64,000 bases of DNA, taken from assembly GCA_027627225.1 (NCBI GenBank), contig CM051029.1:7936926-8000925 (forward strand), written 5' to 3'. This document shows, piece after piece, positions 12,516 through 24,400 of the stretch (the stretch's first letter is position 1; each line of letters begins with the position of its first letter). The notes beneath the pieces were generated by a model. That model saw only the letters and a list, made by a program, of their open reading frames with translations. It was not told where the DNA came from and ran no database searches. The translations under genes and the position numbers were made by a program. This DNA is from Congeria kusceri (Eukaryota > Mollusca > Bivalvia > Myida > Dreissenidae).

Positions 12516-12968
12516 GCAAAATGTGTTACAGTAATAAACCGAATGGTATTTATTTGGCCTAATTGTAACTTCAGTTTAATGTTATATTATGAAATCTGTT
12601 ATATGTAGATATTGAAGGGCATTATTGTAGTTGTATTTCCATCGACACACCTTATTACGTTTTTGCCATAAACATTTGCCCATACATACATGTAGGCGTT
12701 TTGCCATTAACACACCTTGTTGTACTTAAAGGCGCATATCGACGGTATTTCTCATAAATGCCGACACTTATTAAAACAAGACAAACTCCCATTTTTTTCT
12801 GTAGAAAATATTGTTAACATACATTAATGCAGTTATATTTCCATTAACGTACCTTATTATTTAATTATTTAAAAGAAATACTACAATATCAGATAAATAA
12901 AGAAAGGAATTGACACAGGACACCAACACGGAATATTCGAACTTGTACGTTTACATTATTTTTTCTAG

Positions 12969-13082
12969 GATGGTGCTAGGGGAATGGCCAGGCAGTAGGG
13001 CGTTCTGCAAGGGTTCCGGTTTTATAGAGATGCTAACAGCTGTGGCCTCGATACTTAATTTGACCGCCGTGAGTTTTGAAAG
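12969..13082 (+). CDS. GPCR exon: ECL1 end and TM3
   Basis: Acceptor tttttctag, donor GAAAG|gtaaat. It enters with one base completing a split codon and leaves in phase 2. It reads GEWPGSRAFCK (ECL1 Trp and the TM3 disulfide Cys), then TAVASILNLTAVSFER, the classic TM3 ending; the Tyr of the DRY-equivalent comes from the next exon. It needs an upstream exon ending with two bases of a codon. Confidence 0.88.
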
Positions 13083-16000
13083 GTAAATTTAAGTTTATAG
13101 CGTTTATATCTCATATTTAAGTTTATGGTTCAATTTTACATCCCTGTTTTGGATTATTTGCTGCTGCAAATATATGCAATGTATGGCCGACATTGGCGTG
13201 TTTGGTGTGTTAAACAAGTACAATTTATTCAGCCTGACAGTTTTACAGATTTTGGCTGCGATTTCTTTTTTCTGAAATTGATTTTTGTGTCTGTTCTATT
13301 AAACATGTATTGTTGATCTTGCAAGGTTTGAAAAGCATATTGCTGCAGAGTTAAACGTTTAACGATTATATGCTATTGTTCGAGAAAATTGTGTTACCTG
13401 GTAGACATACTCTGGTAATTATTTACTTAAAAAGGTATCCTACTAATTAAAATAAATATTGTGTGTGCCCAAAACAGCAAAGCAGACAAGAAGTTTTGAT
13501 AGATTGTTTTAAATTTCCAGTTTTAGAGGAATTATTGTTTTTCTATCCAAAACTGTAAAACCGTCTCTTTAATACAGAAAACCATTGTTAGAACAAAACA
13601 TATTAACATACTGTAGTAATGTTGGTTTAGAGTTTCCCTTCACACATATCAACGTGCTTGCAGTTTTCATGTGTGGCGCATTGCTGAAAGAGAAGTCATT
13701 AATTATTAATATTGATGTGATGCAACCACTCAGCTTATGGAACTTTTATTGAAGTATAAATGTTATTCCAAATACTTTCAGCGAATTATTTCGAGATGCA
13801 AAGAAAAACTTAAGTTTTAGACTGAGTTTAATTTCAGATTAAGTACTTGATCAAAACGCCATATGGATTTAAACTTCGCTTCGATGATCACGACGTGATT
13901 AGATACTTGATTCAAATATTAATGCATGTCTAATATTCATGATTACATACATGCGTATTGCACTTGTGTAAGGTAGTATACAGTTAGAATCGTATCCACT
14001 TTTCTTTGTAACTCTTATGCAGATTAAGTCATTACGGACAGTTTATTAATTTAATATATATGTTCTTAAAATCAAAGGGTAACACAAATTCTTAATTACT
14101 ATTTTATCGTGTAATTATTGTTGTTTATTTCCTTGACGTTGGTTGAATTGAATCCTGTGTAAAGTACATACATAGATCTGTGGTGCTTATGCTTGAGATT
14201 TTTACTTTTGGACAATAAAACCATACAATTCAACTTTTAATATGTTACGCAACGAAATCTAAAAAATAATTGTACTTATTATACAAGCACTTCAACATCA
14301 ATGTATTCATGTACATGTTATTGGAATAAATATTAACATTATCTTTTTTTCATTAGTGATAGCACAACAACGGCATTACCGTTGTACAGCTACAGACTAA
14401 TATTCAACCAACTATGAGCATCTGGCCTCATGTTCACATAGGATTAACTACAGAATCAAGATCAGTCTTAGATGATCTTGATTATTCAGCTCAACTAGTG
14501 AGCGGAATGGCAAACTTTTTATTTTTCGAAATAATATTTATATTTTATTAAATAATATGATATGTTGTTATTTTTTATTAAAATTTTGATACCAGATACC
14601 GAATGTACACCAATAAGAGTTCATACTCGTTTATAATATATATTTGACAAAAAATTTAAATATTCCTGATTTTAGTGAACATCATTTTTGAGCCTGATAC
14701 TGAAATATCTGGCTCAAGTTGATCTTGAACCGGAAAATCAGACTAAACTTGTTTTGTGAACACTGGGCCTGGTCTTTCAGTTAAGTAATACTACAACACT
14801 GATTTGATGGTTGTTTCTTTTTAGTAAATCAGTCGTCTGGTTTGTTACATTTTCCCGACCAGAAACACTAGATTTAGAGAACGTTCTGTATTACACTTCA
14901 GATATTTTGTGATAGTACAGCCGATCCAAAGCCGACACCGGTGTACGGTCGGAAATACGAGGAAGCTACTCGTATTCGTCTGGATTATGTCTGGATTATG
15001 TCTGCCTTTCTGTCGGCGCCAGCGTTATTCGTGAAGGTAAAGAGAAAATAAATAAAATGTGAAGTTAATTTATTAAATAGTATAAACATTACAGAATGTT
15101 TAGACATTCTATGTAAGTTCTCGATATGGTTCATCTGTTAAGTAACTTACATGGGTATAAGTGGATTGTGCAACACATCTAAAATACTGTTTATGAATAT
15201 TAGGTTAATTCAGGTCAAATAATATGTTGTGTATATTATTACATTTACAATGCGTTGAATATTGTGGTTTTTATTCTTTCTAATATCATTCTATATATAA
15301 CGGTCCCAATCACCGCTGATCAAGATTTAAATTGTTACTCCGACCATGAGTGTTGCATTTGTTCTTGCTTTTTTTCCTTCAAAATGCGTCCGGTACAAAT
15401 AATGTTTTAATGTAATTGTTTCGCTAGAACCTGCAGATAACGCTATTGTAGAGAAGGTATGCAGCAGCACTGATATTATCAGTTTCAAATTTTTAACAAG
15501 AAAACAAGAAGACAGACTCGATATGCGTTACCGATACAGAAAGCACAGTTACATATTTGATCATCACGTCACGTTCTGTAATACATGTGCTTAAAAAGAA
15601 TGAACGTCTAACAAAATGTTTGCATTGCGGACGTGTCTAACACTTATAACAAAATAACACACTTATTACAGCTTATTAACCCCATGGCGGTTTATACTTG
15701 GTACACACTTGTACTTGGGATAGGTTTCTGAATAAAAATTAAGGTGATCACATTAAACAGAAATGTTGCTCAAGTAATCGATTTCTAGGCATGTTATACA
15801 AAATGGCGGGGAACAAATTAATAAAATAATTTGAATGTTAAGCAATTAAAGTATTTATTGAAACAACTCTGTTCATTAACGCATTTCAATTATCATTCGT
15901 GTCCCTATTAAGGACACACAAAACACTACGTACTTCAACAACGTGACGTCCATCACTATGATGTTCTGTGCCGACCACGGTCTACAGGACAGCCAGATGA

Positions 16001-18443
16001 TCTACTACGCCGTCTACCAGATCCTGATCATGTTCTGCATACCCACCACTCTTATGGTCTTCTGCTACACTGTTGTCATCTACGTGCTTTGGATCAGCGG
16101 TCGCACGCTTGTCAAGTTGACGTCAACGCATTCAACTAATCAGTCAAATATCCCGTAAGTGCATCTGTTATCTTAAAATGCCATGCATATATGTGTTAGT
16201 GTTTGTCTTTTTGCTATGCAGTACGAAACTAAATTATTGAATCTTGCTTACTTTTCAAATCGCAATAAAACGCGACTGAAAATATCAAAAGGTAGTTAAA
16301 ATAAAACACTTTACGTCCTACTTATGACCAGCGGATTATAATAAGGGATTTTCTCCTGGTGATGTATCTGGAGTTTCATTATACTTATACTTAAAATAAC
16401 AGCAATAGAACGAAACATCCATTCAATCAAGTAATAATACTCGACACCAGTTATCGAATAGCTATAAACATGCATGTGTTATATCCTTTGCACAATATTA
16501 AGTGTCTGAAATATGCAATACACATGTATTGCCAATTATTTTGCATTAAAACGTTATTAAAGTCACAGTCGATAGAATATAATTCAATATATCTTAAATA
16601 ATAGTTATAATGAACGTTAATGACGTTTATTGAATACTCTGTCTTATTTACGAAAGGCATTTTATAATGTCTATGTTCGAAAACACTTAGTACGAACGGA
16701 ATATACACTAATGTACATGTACATGCTGATTAGCTTTAGAGGCATCACCAGGTATCGCATTCAGATACTTTTACAATAACAAAATAACCAAAACGTTATT
16801 ATTTTACCGATTGAAATGCGTTTTTTTGTATTTTGATCCGTAAGATGTTCATTAATAACGATTTCTGAAGTTTTATGTTTATCAACATATATCTGGACTG
16901 CTACTGTGAAGAACGTTACAATGCACTGACGTAACAGGTATCTCAGTGTTCACGCGCGAGTCTCTAATGCCTCCAGCGGGACCTGGTCCAATGGAACGCC
17001 GATCCACAGTCGCAGCCAGAGGTTCATGATCGACAGGACTACGGGCGCCAACAACAATGTGAGAGATGCTATAATGAAGGGGCGTAAACAGGTACTAGTG
17101 GTTTGCATTTCTCGTTTCAGTGCATTGCTGCGACAGATAGTCGTCAAAAAAAGAAAATGAAAAAAAGCACACACATAGATAAAACATTTAATATAATGTT
17201 ATTTGTTATATGATAAACATTGACATAGGTCAACAATATAACGTTTGCTATTATTCAATGATCTAGTCGCACGTCTAACATTGCGTTCATCTGTGTGTGT
17301 ATAACAACACTATTGTTTAAATAAATAGAACGGCCGTCTGCTAGTATGGTCATACTAAATAACATAAAATTAGTTTAAAGCAAGTGTTAAGGTAATATGT
17401 TCTACTCACATATCATTGAACTACAAAACATATTCGTCGGCAATATTATTATATTATACTATAACATTTGTTGTAACTAAGCAGTTCTTGTTACAGGTGA
17501 TCAAAATGCTGATAACAGTCATTGTCGTATTTTTGATCTGCTGGGGACCAAAGCTGATATTTCGAATTCTGAAATATTCGGAATATAGGATACATATGCA
17601 TACACAAGTACATTTTAATTTGCAGGTAAGAATAGGGTTATGGACTTACACTAAAAAGACAATTCCTAATACACTGTATGTGTTAAACACCATGACGAAG
17701 GCATCTCTAAACGTCACATGTTACCGGTGATCAATTGCATATTTAAAGGCCTAGTTTAAGGAAGGTCTGGACTCTACATGGGGTATTTCACTCTGTGTAT
17801 TGGTCCACCATGAAATCTCGTACATGTATCCTTATCTGCAATGTTTTCTTTCAGCTGACTTAGCAATTGCCGAGTGCACTTTTTTCAATTGCAGCAGTGT
17901 ATTGATCTCACCTTATAAGGGTCACCACACTCTGTCCATACTGAGACAACAGCCAACTAATATTAAGCTTTTAAGTACATAGCCGAATTTAAATAGATAA
18001 ATCGCTATGAAAATCAATATAACTGTACTTATTTATCGAAATGTTGACACATTGTTTGCATATTGTATGCGTACAACGTGTGTACGGTATACGTGTAAAA
18101 TGTAACGCCCCTGAATAAGTTTATGACGGCTAGTATACATGTCTTTCTTTTAAATGACATTCAGCTCGTTTGTGATTGCTTTCAGATCGAGATCAGCTGT
18201 CTCGTACGTGTACTTTTCTTTTAAATACAATTAATCTGTGTTTTTTTTTTCTTGCAGATCGCGATCAGTTGTCTCCCGTATATTCAATCCTGCATGAACC
18301 CGATGATCTACTGTTTCATGTCGAAAAACTTCCGAAAAAGTGTTTTACAAATCTGCACTAAGAATAAACCAAAATGCTCCTGTTTCGAACGACACAACTC
18401 GGATGAGGATTTAGAAATGTACACCAGATACAGCAATGGATAG
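12969..18443 (+). CDS. rhodopsin-family peptide GPCR, 3' six exons, frame broken in TM4
   Basis: Six exons with GT-AG junctions: 12969-13082, 14902-15036, 15913-16154, 16938-17091, 17497-17625 and 18258-18443. Phases agree at every junction once one copy of an 11-bp duplication in exon 2 is discounted. The protein runs from the end of ECL1 and the TM3 Cys, through SFERY (the DRY position), TM4, ECL2 with its Cys, TM5 with Pro and Tyr, a 50-residue ICL3, CWGP in TM6 and NPMIY in TM7, to a C-terminal tail with KCSCF. About 315 residues are visible; TM1-TM2 (about 100 residues) are missing from what I found. The ICL2 pattern RCTVGNTRK and the TM4 start resemble the TRH/ETH/ghrelin-type peptide receptors, so a neuropeptide receptor is inferred; ligand unknown. 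The as-read frame stops at a TGA in exon 2, so the locus is a pseudogene allele, a polymorphism or an assembly error. A possible AATAAA lies far downstream at 19197. Confidence 0.85.
14902..15036 (+). CDS. GPCR exon: ICL2 and TM4, with 11-bp duplication
   Basis: Acceptor ttacacttcag, donor GTGAAG|gtaaag. The frame entering from the TM3 exon reads YFVIVQPIQSRHRCTVGNTR, a typical ICL2, and then VFVWIMS of TM4. A direct 11-bp duplication (14978-14988 and 14989-14999) shifts the frame to an in-exon TGA at about 15032. If one copy is discounted, the residues that follow are hydrophobic TM4 (SAFLSAPALF) and the exon leaves in phase 0, exactly what the next exon needs. Confidence 0.85.
14978..14999 (+). 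repeat. perfect 11-bp tandem duplication in TM4 exon
   Basis: Two identical copies of GTCTGGATTAT lie head to tail inside the exon, and the next bases GTCTG begin a third partial copy. The first copy carries the expected TM4 frame; the second shifts it by two bases relative to the downstream coding frame. Confidence 0.92.
15913..16154 (+). CDS. GPCR exon: ECL2 and TM5
   Basis: Acceptor tccctattaag, donor ATCCC|gtaagt. It enters in phase 0 and leaves in phase 2. ECL2 has two sequons (NTT, NVT) and the disulfide Cys (MMFCADHG). TM5 follows (IMFCIPTTLMVFCYTVVIY) with the conserved Pro and Tyr, then the start of ICL3 (TLVKLTSTHSTNQSN). Confidence 0.88.
16938..17091 (+). CDS. GPCR exon: ICL3
   Basis: Acceptor tgacgtaacag, donor AAACAG|gtacta. 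The first base completes the Pro codon split from the previous exon; 51 codons follow and it leaves in phase 0. The peptide is Ser/Asn/Arg-rich (SNASSGTWSNG, HSRSQRF) and ends MKGRKQ, the basic segment that precedes TM6. The 74-codon minus-strand frame over the same bases is its shadow. Confidence 0.82.
17497..17625 (+). CDS. GPCR exon: TM6 and ECL3
   Basis: Acceptor cttgttacag, donor TTGCAG|gtaaga; phase 0 on both sides, 43 codons. It reads VIKMLITVIVVFLICWGPKL, the TM6 signature with CWGP, then ECL3 (YSEYRIHMHTQ). The open frame that runs on to 17730 reads through the donor. Confidence 0.88.
18142..18285 (+). repeat. ~72-bp tandem duplication of the TM7 intron/exon junction
   Basis: The block 18142-18213 (CTTTCTTTTAAAT, then TTTCAG|ATCGAGATCAGCTGTCTC) is repeated with changes at 18214-18285 (TTTTCTTTTAAAT, then TTGCAG|ATCGCGATCAGTTGTCTC). 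Only the second copy continues into the true TM7 exon. The first reads IEISCLVRV and hits a stop within 13 codons, and carries a gtacgt donor-like site after 18 bases. Confidence 0.7.
18258..18443 (+). CDS. GPCR exon: TM7, helix 8, C-terminus and stop
   Basis: Acceptor of a T run followed by cttgcag; enters in phase 0; 61 codons and TAG. It contains IAISCLPYIQSCMNPMIYCF (TM7 with NPxxY), helix 8 (MSKNFRKSVLQIC), a KCSCF pair of Cys that may be palmitoylated, and an acidic tail (NSDEDLEMYTRYSNG). The tail is short, as in many peptide receptors. Confidence 0.9.
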   Translation: MAISCLPYIQSCMNPMIYCFMSKNFRKSVLQICTKNKPKCSCFERHNSDEDLEMYTRYSNG

Positions 18444-21400
18444 CATATTAGATATGAATAATAACCATTGCATATATGTTTGTGGATGATGAGATAATGA
18501 AAATAATGAAACAAAAAACATGTTAACATAATTAATATACAACGGATAATATTACATAAATAATATGTTCAAACCCGTAAGATAAATTTGCTGGCTTATA
18601 TAAATAGGGAAGGTGTGTAAAAACGTGTTAAATACGTGGTATAAAGATATATGCGTGTCCGAGGCATTTAAATAACTACCACTGACAACAAGGTGGGGAT
18701 CAAGGCTGTGTATGAAGTGCTGTACTTTCTTATAATCTAAACAAAGAGACTATAAAAGAGACAATATTGCGAGATAATATTGCGTTTAAAGACTTTGCGT
18801 AGTTGCAATTGAAAGGGACGCCCACGTGTCGAGGTTTATTTTATTATTAATTTCTTATTCTGTGAACTCATTAAATATTGAACAATTGCTGGTATTCAAC
18901 ATTGTGCACTGTGATCTGCATGCTCATATTAACTTTCAATCGATATTGTGTATGAGGTTGTTTTAAATTAAAAAAAATATACTTATTTTACAAATGCGAT
19001 TGTACTGGACGCCTAAGGTAACATTACGTGTGCTTAACTACAACTCGTCTTCTTCTTACTCCTTCTCATTTAAAACAGATAACGAGAAACTTTAAAAACG
19101 ATGTACTTTAGTTATCAATATACATTACGTAACTATACCACAGCGTGGACAGGTAACATAATACGGGCAGATAACATTTTGCAGCAGCACACAAACAATA
19201 AAAATTGTTTTGAGATTAAGCTTGTATTCGTTTTTATATATTTTAATAAACATATTTTATTATTTAATATCGAAATTATGTTAAGCTTCTTCTCAAAGAC
19301 ATGCTTTGCATAACGTCCAATGAGCTAAGAATCAAGAACAGAAGCACAATAGCTAACTTGTCATCAAGTACAAGTATGTAATATAGTAGTACAACTAATT
19401 GCATTATATCTACATCTTTTATGAAACAATTCTTTTAGTTGCAATATCTGACATTTATACTATAAAACAAAGTGAACCACTGACTTATCTATATTGCGAC
19501 AAATTGCCTATTTAAGTCTATGTTAGCACCACGCGCCTCTTAATATTTTTAAATTACAAGTCATTTTATTTACTCGGTTTATATTGTGTGGGCAATAACC
19601 TTTTTACATTCTCTGAAGAGTTATTTGTGATAAATAAATCTTCTGCTACTGTCTGATACATCTGTGTCTATACTTGTCTGGATTTGATCAGATATAAAAG
19701 GCAACTTGCAAATGAATACAAATTGCATTACATGCACATCTAATAATTTGTGCACCTCAACTGCTAATTAAAGTCGGGTAATTATACTGAAACCACGACA
19801 TATAATGTGATGCCAACGCCTTCTTAGTTATAGACCTATACGTTTTAAGGTAAATTAATTATATTGATAATGTACTGAAGTTTAAATATGTGTTTTGATA
19901 CATGTAAAATAATTATAAACCAAACTTATTTTAAAGGTCAAGCATCGAAAATAAAACGTTCTAATATTGAATACGATATACAGAACGGTACAAAGTGAAG
20001 TATGATAATATCATTATTAATCGACGCCTAATATCAAAGGCGAACGGTCATATGGCCATAATAATGTAATAGTTCATTTCCATCTCAAAACGGGCGCCAT
20101 ATTATTGTCTTAATTTATACATGTGTAATCGTCAAACATTATGAGAATCCTACTACAACTACAAATGATCGCGTGCGTGATGGTAACACAGTCATAGAAG
20201 CACCAACGAATGAACTGCTTAGAGAAGTATAGTCAAAATTAATGTCCAGTCGAAGACATACATGCTAAAAAAAGGAATTTGAAAACACTAACCTGTCTGC
20301 AGAAATATTCCAAGATATTTAATACGTTATAAAAGGAGCACTAATATGTCTTCAGACAGAGACTTCCAACAAATGGTTTTAAGTGGCGCAAACGTTAATT
20401 AGCAGACTGAAATACTGCTTGTTGCTAAATAATTTAGACCAATTATAAATATGCATACAGGAGTGGTAAAAGGAGAACATTCTGGAGAATGCTCTTATGT
20501 TGTAATAGTAAATGGCTTTTCATGTTCGAACGTTCAGTGCAATATGTTGTTTTTAAATTTACTAACGTTTATATAAGGTCTACTAGATAAATATAACAAA
20601 TGGTCAATTAAGCGTCTGGGTGTCCAGTAAAACAAACATAGGCATCGTTCACTCATCAATATATCGATTACTTTGTTATATATTGAGGAATTCAACAAAC
20701 TAACACAATGCAATGTTTTTTCTCTAAATTAGGCGTAATCTCGAAATGAAATTACCAAATTCCTAAAAAAATATGTTTGTATCAAATGTATGAGTATTTC
20801 TGGCAGACAACAATGCACATTTTTTACAAGCCGAAGGCTTTTAAAGAAATATGAAAATCAGCAAGCGGCAACTGTTAACGTCAATATGTAACACAACGAT
20901 TGGATAAACACTATTCTCAGAACTATGTTATTAACTAGCTCACAGCTCGGCAACATAATGTAATTGCAAATACTTTCTGCTGTACTATATTCATATTGCG
21001 ACGTCGTCGACAGTTGTACAATTATATAATTTATTTATAATACTAGTTGAACTTTGATCCGTTTTCTGCTTATTTTGTATATCATTGGCTTTGATTTCAT
21101 GCAACACATGTGTTTCGGTCAATTGCTATTTAATACATGGGTGAAAGTTTAGAATTCAGGAATAAACGCTCCAACTTATTGCAAATTGGTGTTAAGCAAC
21201 GATGGCACATTACGGAAGGACAACTAGCTGAACGAGCTTAAGGTCATAATATCCCTGTCCGCAGTATCAAACAATCCATTCATGTCTAACCTTGGCAGCG
21301 CATAACTCATGAAGTTGCTACTCCTGCAGAAAAATACAGTGTAAGTTGGTTATTCCATCACCATAATTGCTTCCATAGACTCATCAGAATAAACGGTTTA

Positions 21401-24400
21401 GCAGTGAATCAGACGGTATAAGAAGCTGTCTTGTTAGGCAGCATCGCAAAATAAATGTCAGTGTCACGATTATTTTTGGACAAATAATCGTGTTACTGAT
21501 TTTGTGCACTTATAAAAGTCCATACAATTCAGTTATATTTAGTGACAATGTTTTGCTAGAATGTAAGCGAACGGTGAATAATTCAATTTGAAATTCAATT
21601 ACCGTCACATTAAATTACAACAACCAGATAATAATGTATTTACTAAAACTCTAGTTAATGAGTTTTTAATTAGCACAAACTAAGTACATGTAAAGTGCAT
21701 GTTCTTCCTTAATCTATTTGGTACAAAATGTAAGGGTCTATTGTAATCGGATAAGTAAACATGGTAGAGCGCTATCAAATTAAAAATAATGACTAATATA
21801 TCATATTACGAAGACAACATTTGTCACGCACAACCGTCGGATAGATGTTATTTAAGACAAAGCAAAAACGTGTAATTGCTCTTTTTCTTGCGACCTAGAT
21901 GTGCACATTTAATATGACATATAATGTTTGCTTGCTGGCGTTTCATAGTAATACCTACATGCATAAATAGACTAGATAGGGCTACCTGAAATTGGGTAAG
22001 GCACTGAACAACTTTAACATTTACACTGAATATATCACGCTACACTAAATTAACGAACACGCTTGCATGCGTATCCGTTTTCATTTTACAAAATCATTTA
22101 TTTGTGCAAAACAATATATGCCATTGTCAAACGTCAATTGAAATCAAAACTCGGTGGGAATTATTTCATATTATATTTACACCGGTTTCTTAGTGTTTTG
22201 AACAACACGTGTTATCTTCCAAAACAACAATTCCTAGTTCGTGATGAAATGTTCAACATGTTGATACATGTTATTTCTGTCATCGTCATTAATCATAAAA
22301 CACATGACAAATGCGTAATTAATGTTTCTTCACGAGTTGCTGTACTGACTACTTTCAAGCATCAGTAGACCAATCTTGAAGTTGGGTTCGTTCACATTTA
22401 TTTCTGTAGTTGTCTGAGTTTTGGCAGCTCTTTCACATCTGTGGCAAGACAGCGAAATAATATATCAAAGATTTTTTTTTTCAAAAGAAATGGAACATCC
22501 TTAATGCGTAAGCAATGATATAAGTTAAGATTATATGTAAACAATCAAACATAAATTAGGTAAAATACAAGTATTGTTCAGTAAGTTAAGTTTTCCAAAC
22601 AGTAGTTTGTAGTACTGTAGTAGCATAGTACCAATACACAATTATATTCATTCAATTTTTTGACATTTCAGTTTATTTTAGTAGTATTCAATTTAAAACA
22701 GTTTTTGTGCCACTCGCATAAAATTTGCCAGATACAGTTTTCACACGTGCTATAATTTATGCAGTACCTACCTATATATTTATACACATGTGTGAATCAA
22801 TACAGAATCTCATTCAGTCATTCCATTTAACCTGATTTATTTTTTGGTTTGATCCAGATTTTTTTAAGTGTAACGCTGATTTATTTAAACAACATACGAC
22901 ACATATCAGTCGGTATAGTGTATGCAATTTATATCAAAACTGTAAACTGATATATGCATGTGTTAACATTTCGTAAATAAGTTTTAAATGAAAGTGAATT
23001 TTGCAAATATATCTTAACCAACTTGTTTCATTATTACGTTTATTTCATAAATATATTTGGACAGTATTTCTTCTGCAGACATTATGTTGTTGGATTTTTC
23101 TAGGACAGGAAGTATCTCAATAAATTACGGGAGACATCCTAAAAAGTAATGCAGTAATAATGCAGTAAATTTGGTTCCGATTACACAACTATTGGCACTT
23201 GACATTTACGCACTTTCATAGTCGGGATATCCAAAAGGGCAACGCACCAGTGTAATATCCCGTTGATGTCTTGAGATACTGAAAAAAAAACACTGTTAAG
23301 TGCTTTTTTTCCATAAAAAAAAATCGGCCTTTCAGCTATGAAAGAGCGAAAACGTCACATAGAATGAGATATAGAAAATAATAAGTCAATGACGTGGAGG
23401 GAGAATATATGGAAAGGCGAAAACAATTAATTGTTGAGCTGAAGGCAAATGTAGCTCTTGATGTTTTGAAAATATTAATCACAACACGTTAGGAAATCGG
23501 CAATATTCTAGTCTACATATTTATGTATATTCGTAATATGGTTGTTGTAAAAGTATCCAACACAATGCAGCTTTAGTACGTCCATTAAGTCTTACACGTT
23601 TATCGTGTCGGTCTATTTTACCAATGTGCATCTTAACGAGTTTTCGCACAATATCAAGAACCAACTATATGGCAAATATGTGTTGTCTACATGTACAATA
23701 GACGCGTGGAGTATTGTATTGTTACTTCTTAAGTTCTTAACATAATTGACACACGAACACTGGAAATATGACTGAACTACTTGTCTCATCATGATTAGGC
23801 TTCTTATAAAATTACTTATCTAATATATCTTTTCAGATATGATATGGTTAAATTTCTATGTAAAAAACAAAGTCGTCTGAATCAGTCATCTCTCCGCGCT
23901 AACAATATAAGTGCACAAGGACGCAATTTGTATACAGTAGTGCAAGAGGGCTTGTTATTATTAGATTATATTGTTTACCGTTTGTTTTGATTTTCTCCAA
24001 ATCCCCCAAATCTCCAATGTATTCCGAGCAACAACATTTTGCTTTGTTATTTTACGACTGAATATAATAGACAACTACGCTACAGCAAGGAATTGTGATC
24101 AAATCGTGTTAACCATATGTGCACACGCGCATGGTCAGCCAAACATCTCGTGGTTTACATCAGCAGTGCATCAAAAAGTAAAGAAAACAGTTTGCTGCAG
24201 ACATACGTTTCATTGTGTGCATAACATTTCTGAACACATCTAATGTAATGCACATTTAATATGACATTTAACGTGACGCCGTGTTAACGTGCGCTGGTTT
24301 TGATGTATGTGTTAAAGTCGAATATTAAAATATGATAAAATGCTGCATAATTTCAAGTGGTTTATTTCCTGTATAATTTTAAGCGGTGTCGTTCTTTTAT

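Noticed and set aside
16950..17174. 74-codon minus-strand frame with a hydrophobic segment
   Set aside because: Antisense shadow of the ICL3 exon, which fits the receptor in frame and phase.
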